Shown: piece by piece, positions 7,324 through 8,963 of the stretch
Layout: every line of letters begins with the position of its first letter
Numbering within the stretch: position 1 is the first letter of the stretch
DNA from: Leptotrichia sp. oral taxon 215
Lineage (GTDB): Bacteria > Fusobacteriota > Fusobacteriia > Fusobacteriales > Leptotrichiaceae
Length of the DNA: 8,963 bases
NCBI GenBank assembly: GCA_905371725.1
Contig: CAJPML010000024.1
Span: forward strand, 1-8,963
Direction of reading: 5' to 3'
Notes under the pieces: generated by a model
What the model was told of the DNA's origin: nothing
Seen by the model: only the letters and a program-made list of their open reading frames with translations
Databases searched by the model: none
Program-made: the position numbers and the translations under genes

Positions 7324-8757
7324 TTACCCCAGTTTTTTTAAAATCAGTTCATTTATCATTTGAGGATTGGCTTTCCCTTTGGAAAGTCTCATAGCCTGCC
7401 CCACAAGGTATTTAAGGGCATTACTTTTACCAGCCTTGTAATCTTCGACAGATTGCTGATTTTCTTCCAGCACCTGTTCAACTATTTTTTCAATTTCACT
7501 GTTATCAGTTATCTGAACCAGTCCCTTTTCCTTTACTATGATTTCAGGATCCTTATCTTCCAGTAACAGCAGTTCAAAAACTTCTTTGGCTATTTTTGAA
7601 CTTATGACATTTGCTTTAATCAGTTTTATAAGCTTTGCAATATTTCCGGAAGAAACTGAAAATTTTTCTATTCCAATATTTTTTTCCTTCAGTACTCTTA
7701 AAATTTCCGTTAGCATCCAGTTTGCAGACAGCTTAGGTTCTCCTGATTCTTTTACCATTGCTTCATAGTACTCGGCAAGGTCAAGCTCCCCTGCAAGTGT
7801 TGCCGCTTCCTTTTCATTCAGCTTATATTCTCCGATAAATCTTTTTGCTTTTTCATCTGCAAATTCAGGCATGTCCTTTCTAACTTTTTCAAGCCTATCA
7901 TCAGATATGATTACTCTTGGTAGATCAGGTTCAGGAAAGTATCTATAGTCCATCGCTTCCTCTTTACTTCTCATAGGCCTTGTAACACCCTGCTCTTCAT
8001 CCCATAGCCTTGTTTCCTGGACAACTCTTCCACCATTTTCAATAACTTCAATCTGTCTGTTTGTTTCATATTCTATTGCCCTTACGACAGCCTTGAATGA
8101 ATTCAGGTTCTTAGTTTCAGTTCTTGTCCCTAAAACTGTGTCCCCTTTTTTTCTTACCGATACATTGGCATCACATCTGAGTGATCCAAGCTCCATGCTT
8201 ACGTCACTTACTTTTGTATACTTCAGCCTGTCCTTCAGTGTATTCAGATAGGCATATGCCTCCTCGGCATTTTTTATTTCAGGCTTTGAAATTATCTCAA
8301 TCAGAGGTACTGAAGCCCTGTTATAGTTTAAAAGGCTTTCTGATGCTGTATGTATACTTTTTGCAGTATCTTCCTCTATCTGAATTCTTTCTATACCTAC
8401 TTCAGACTCCTTTCCACTGTTTGTTACAATATGCAGCTTCCCGTTTTCAGCATATGGCTTGAAATACTGTGTTATCTGATAGTTTTTTGGAGAATCTGGA
8501 TAGAAGTAGTTTTTTCTGTCAAACTGACTCTCTTTATTGAGTTCACAATCCAGCGCAAGTGCTGCCTTTATGGCATAATTAAGCACTTCTTCATTCAGCT
8601 TTGGCAATGCTCCAGGCTGTCCTGTACATATAGGACACGTGGAAACATTTGGAGCTTCATTATCATAATCGGCATTACATGAACACCATACTTTTGTTTT
8701 TGTTTTTAACTGGCAATGTACTTCCAGTCCAATGACTGTTTCATATTCCATGCTCAT
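7324..8757 (-). CDS. gatB: Aspartyl/glutamyl-tRNA amidotransferase subunit B
   Basis: GatB is the tRNA-binding kinase subunit of the GatCAB amidotransferase, which converts Glu-tRNA(Gln) and/or Asp-tRNA(Asn) to the amidated form using ammonia supplied by GatA. The 477 residues match the family. The N-terminus YETVIGLEVHCQL (5-17) is the GatB signature. Cys25, Cys27, Cys41 and Cys44 form the expected zinc site, and CTGQPGALPKLN (44-55) follows. FDRKNYFYPDSPKNYQITQ (79-97) is the conserved catalytic stretch, with RCDANVSVR at 194-202 and MDYRYFPEPDLP at 269-280. The C-terminal YqeY-like helical tail is complete. Met1 is used here; Met3 is a possible alternative. The nearest ribosome-site-like sequence (AAAGGG) is rather far upstream, about 12 bases. 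gatA and gatC are not in the window. Confidence 0.98.
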   Translation of the reverse strand: MSMEYETVIGLEVHCQLKTKTKVWCSCNADYDNEAPNVSTCPICTGQPGALPKLNEEVLNYAIKAALALDCELNKESQFDRKNYFYPDSPKNYQITQYFKPYAENGKLHIVTNSGKESEVGIERIQIEEDTAKSIHTASESLLNYNRASVPLIEIISKPEIKNAEEAYAYLNTLKDRLKYTKVSDVSMELGSLRCDANVSVRKKGDTVLGTRTETKNLNSFKAVVRAIEYETNRQIEVIENGGRVVQETRLWDEEQGVTRPMRSKEEAMDYRYFPEPDLPRVIISDDRLEKVRKDMPEFADEKAKRFIGEYKLNEKEAATLAGELDLAEYYEAMVKESGEPKLSANWMLTEILRVLKEKNIGIEKFSVSSGNIAKLIKLIKANVISSKIAKEVFELLLLEDKDPEIIVKEKGLVQITDNSEIEKIVEQVLEENQQSVEDYKAGKSNALKYLVGQAMRLSKGKANPQMINELILKKLG

Positions 8758-8886
8758 TTTCTGTTTTTTCCCTTTCTTAATTTTATATTTTCTTACATCT
8801 GTTTTTTATTTAAACTTTTGAATTTCTAATAGAATAATACATTTTTTTCTAAACTTCATATTCAGATTATCTTTTATAATTTCTAA

Positions 8887-8963
8887 TTACAGCGTTCCTA
8901 TTGCTCTCTCAACAAGATAATTTCTTACTGTAAACTCTGTAATTAACTGCATAATTTCTTTAT
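8887..8963 (-). CDS. 3' end of an unrecognised gene, cut by the window edge
   Basis: The minus-strand frame is open from the right edge to a TAA at 8887-8889, giving about 25 C-terminal residues that end in NYLVERAIGTL. I do not recognise the family from so short a piece. The stretch is visibly richer in G+C than the 129-bp gap between it and gatB, which fits coding sequence, and the orientation matches every other gene here. The open frame is short enough to arise by chance, so this is tentative. No terminator with a U-tract is visible between this stop and gatB, and no convincing promoter either, so gatB may be transcribed by read-through from this gene. Confidence 0.45.
   Translation of the reverse strand, partial: KEIMQLITEFTVRNYLVERAIGTL

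Noticed and set aside
7324..7340. A7 slippery stretch at the end of gatB as programmed frameshift
   Set aside because: Either shift adds only a handful of residues before a stop, and the zero-frame C-terminus is normal for GatB.
8758..8886. T-box or other riboswitch leader before gatB
   Set aside because: The gap is only 129 bp, very AT-rich, and shows no T-box-like motif or terminator/antiterminator pair.

Overview
The window is AT-rich bacterial chromosome in which every supported gene lies on the minus strand, so transcription runs from right to left. Low G+C, strong Shine-Dalgarno sites, a Firmicutes-like class B penicillin-binding protein with one PASTA domain, and a Sel1/TPR-repeat lipoprotein of a kind common in Leptotrichia and relatives suggest Fusobacteriota, probably Leptotrichiaceae. 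That assignment is inference; a low-G+C Firmicute cannot be excluded by eye.

In order of transcription the window holds: the 3' end of an unrecognised gene (8887-8963); an AT-rich gap of 129 bp; gatB (amidotransferase subunit B); a class B PBP/transpeptidase with a C-terminal PASTA domain; priA (replication-restart helicase); ylxM (HTH partner of the SRP system); ffh (SRP GTPase); a rho-independent terminator; a Sel1/TPR-repeat lipoprotein; and a 225-bp non-coding stretch with a long terminator-like hairpin.

The gatB-pbp-priA-ylxM-ffh block is tightly packed (gaps of 12, 32 and 43 bp, then a 1-bp stop/start overlap) and ends at the terminator at 1295-1336, so it is probably one transcription unit of housekeeping genes for tRNA-dependent amidation, peptidoglycan synthesis, replication restart and membrane targeting. 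A consensus sigma-70-type promoter (TTGACA, 17 bp, TATAAT) sits between priA and ylxM, only 7 bases from the likely ylxM ATG. It would let ylxM-ffh be transcribed separately, apparently as a leaderless message. The lipoprotein gene lies beyond the terminator and appears to be its own unit, although no convincing promoter was found for it.

I see no mobile element, CRISPR array, tRNA or rRNA. Most of the window is ordinary core genome. The points most worth a second look are the leaderless-looking ylxM promoter, the structured 3' region after the lipoprotein gene, and the position and composition of the PBP gene.
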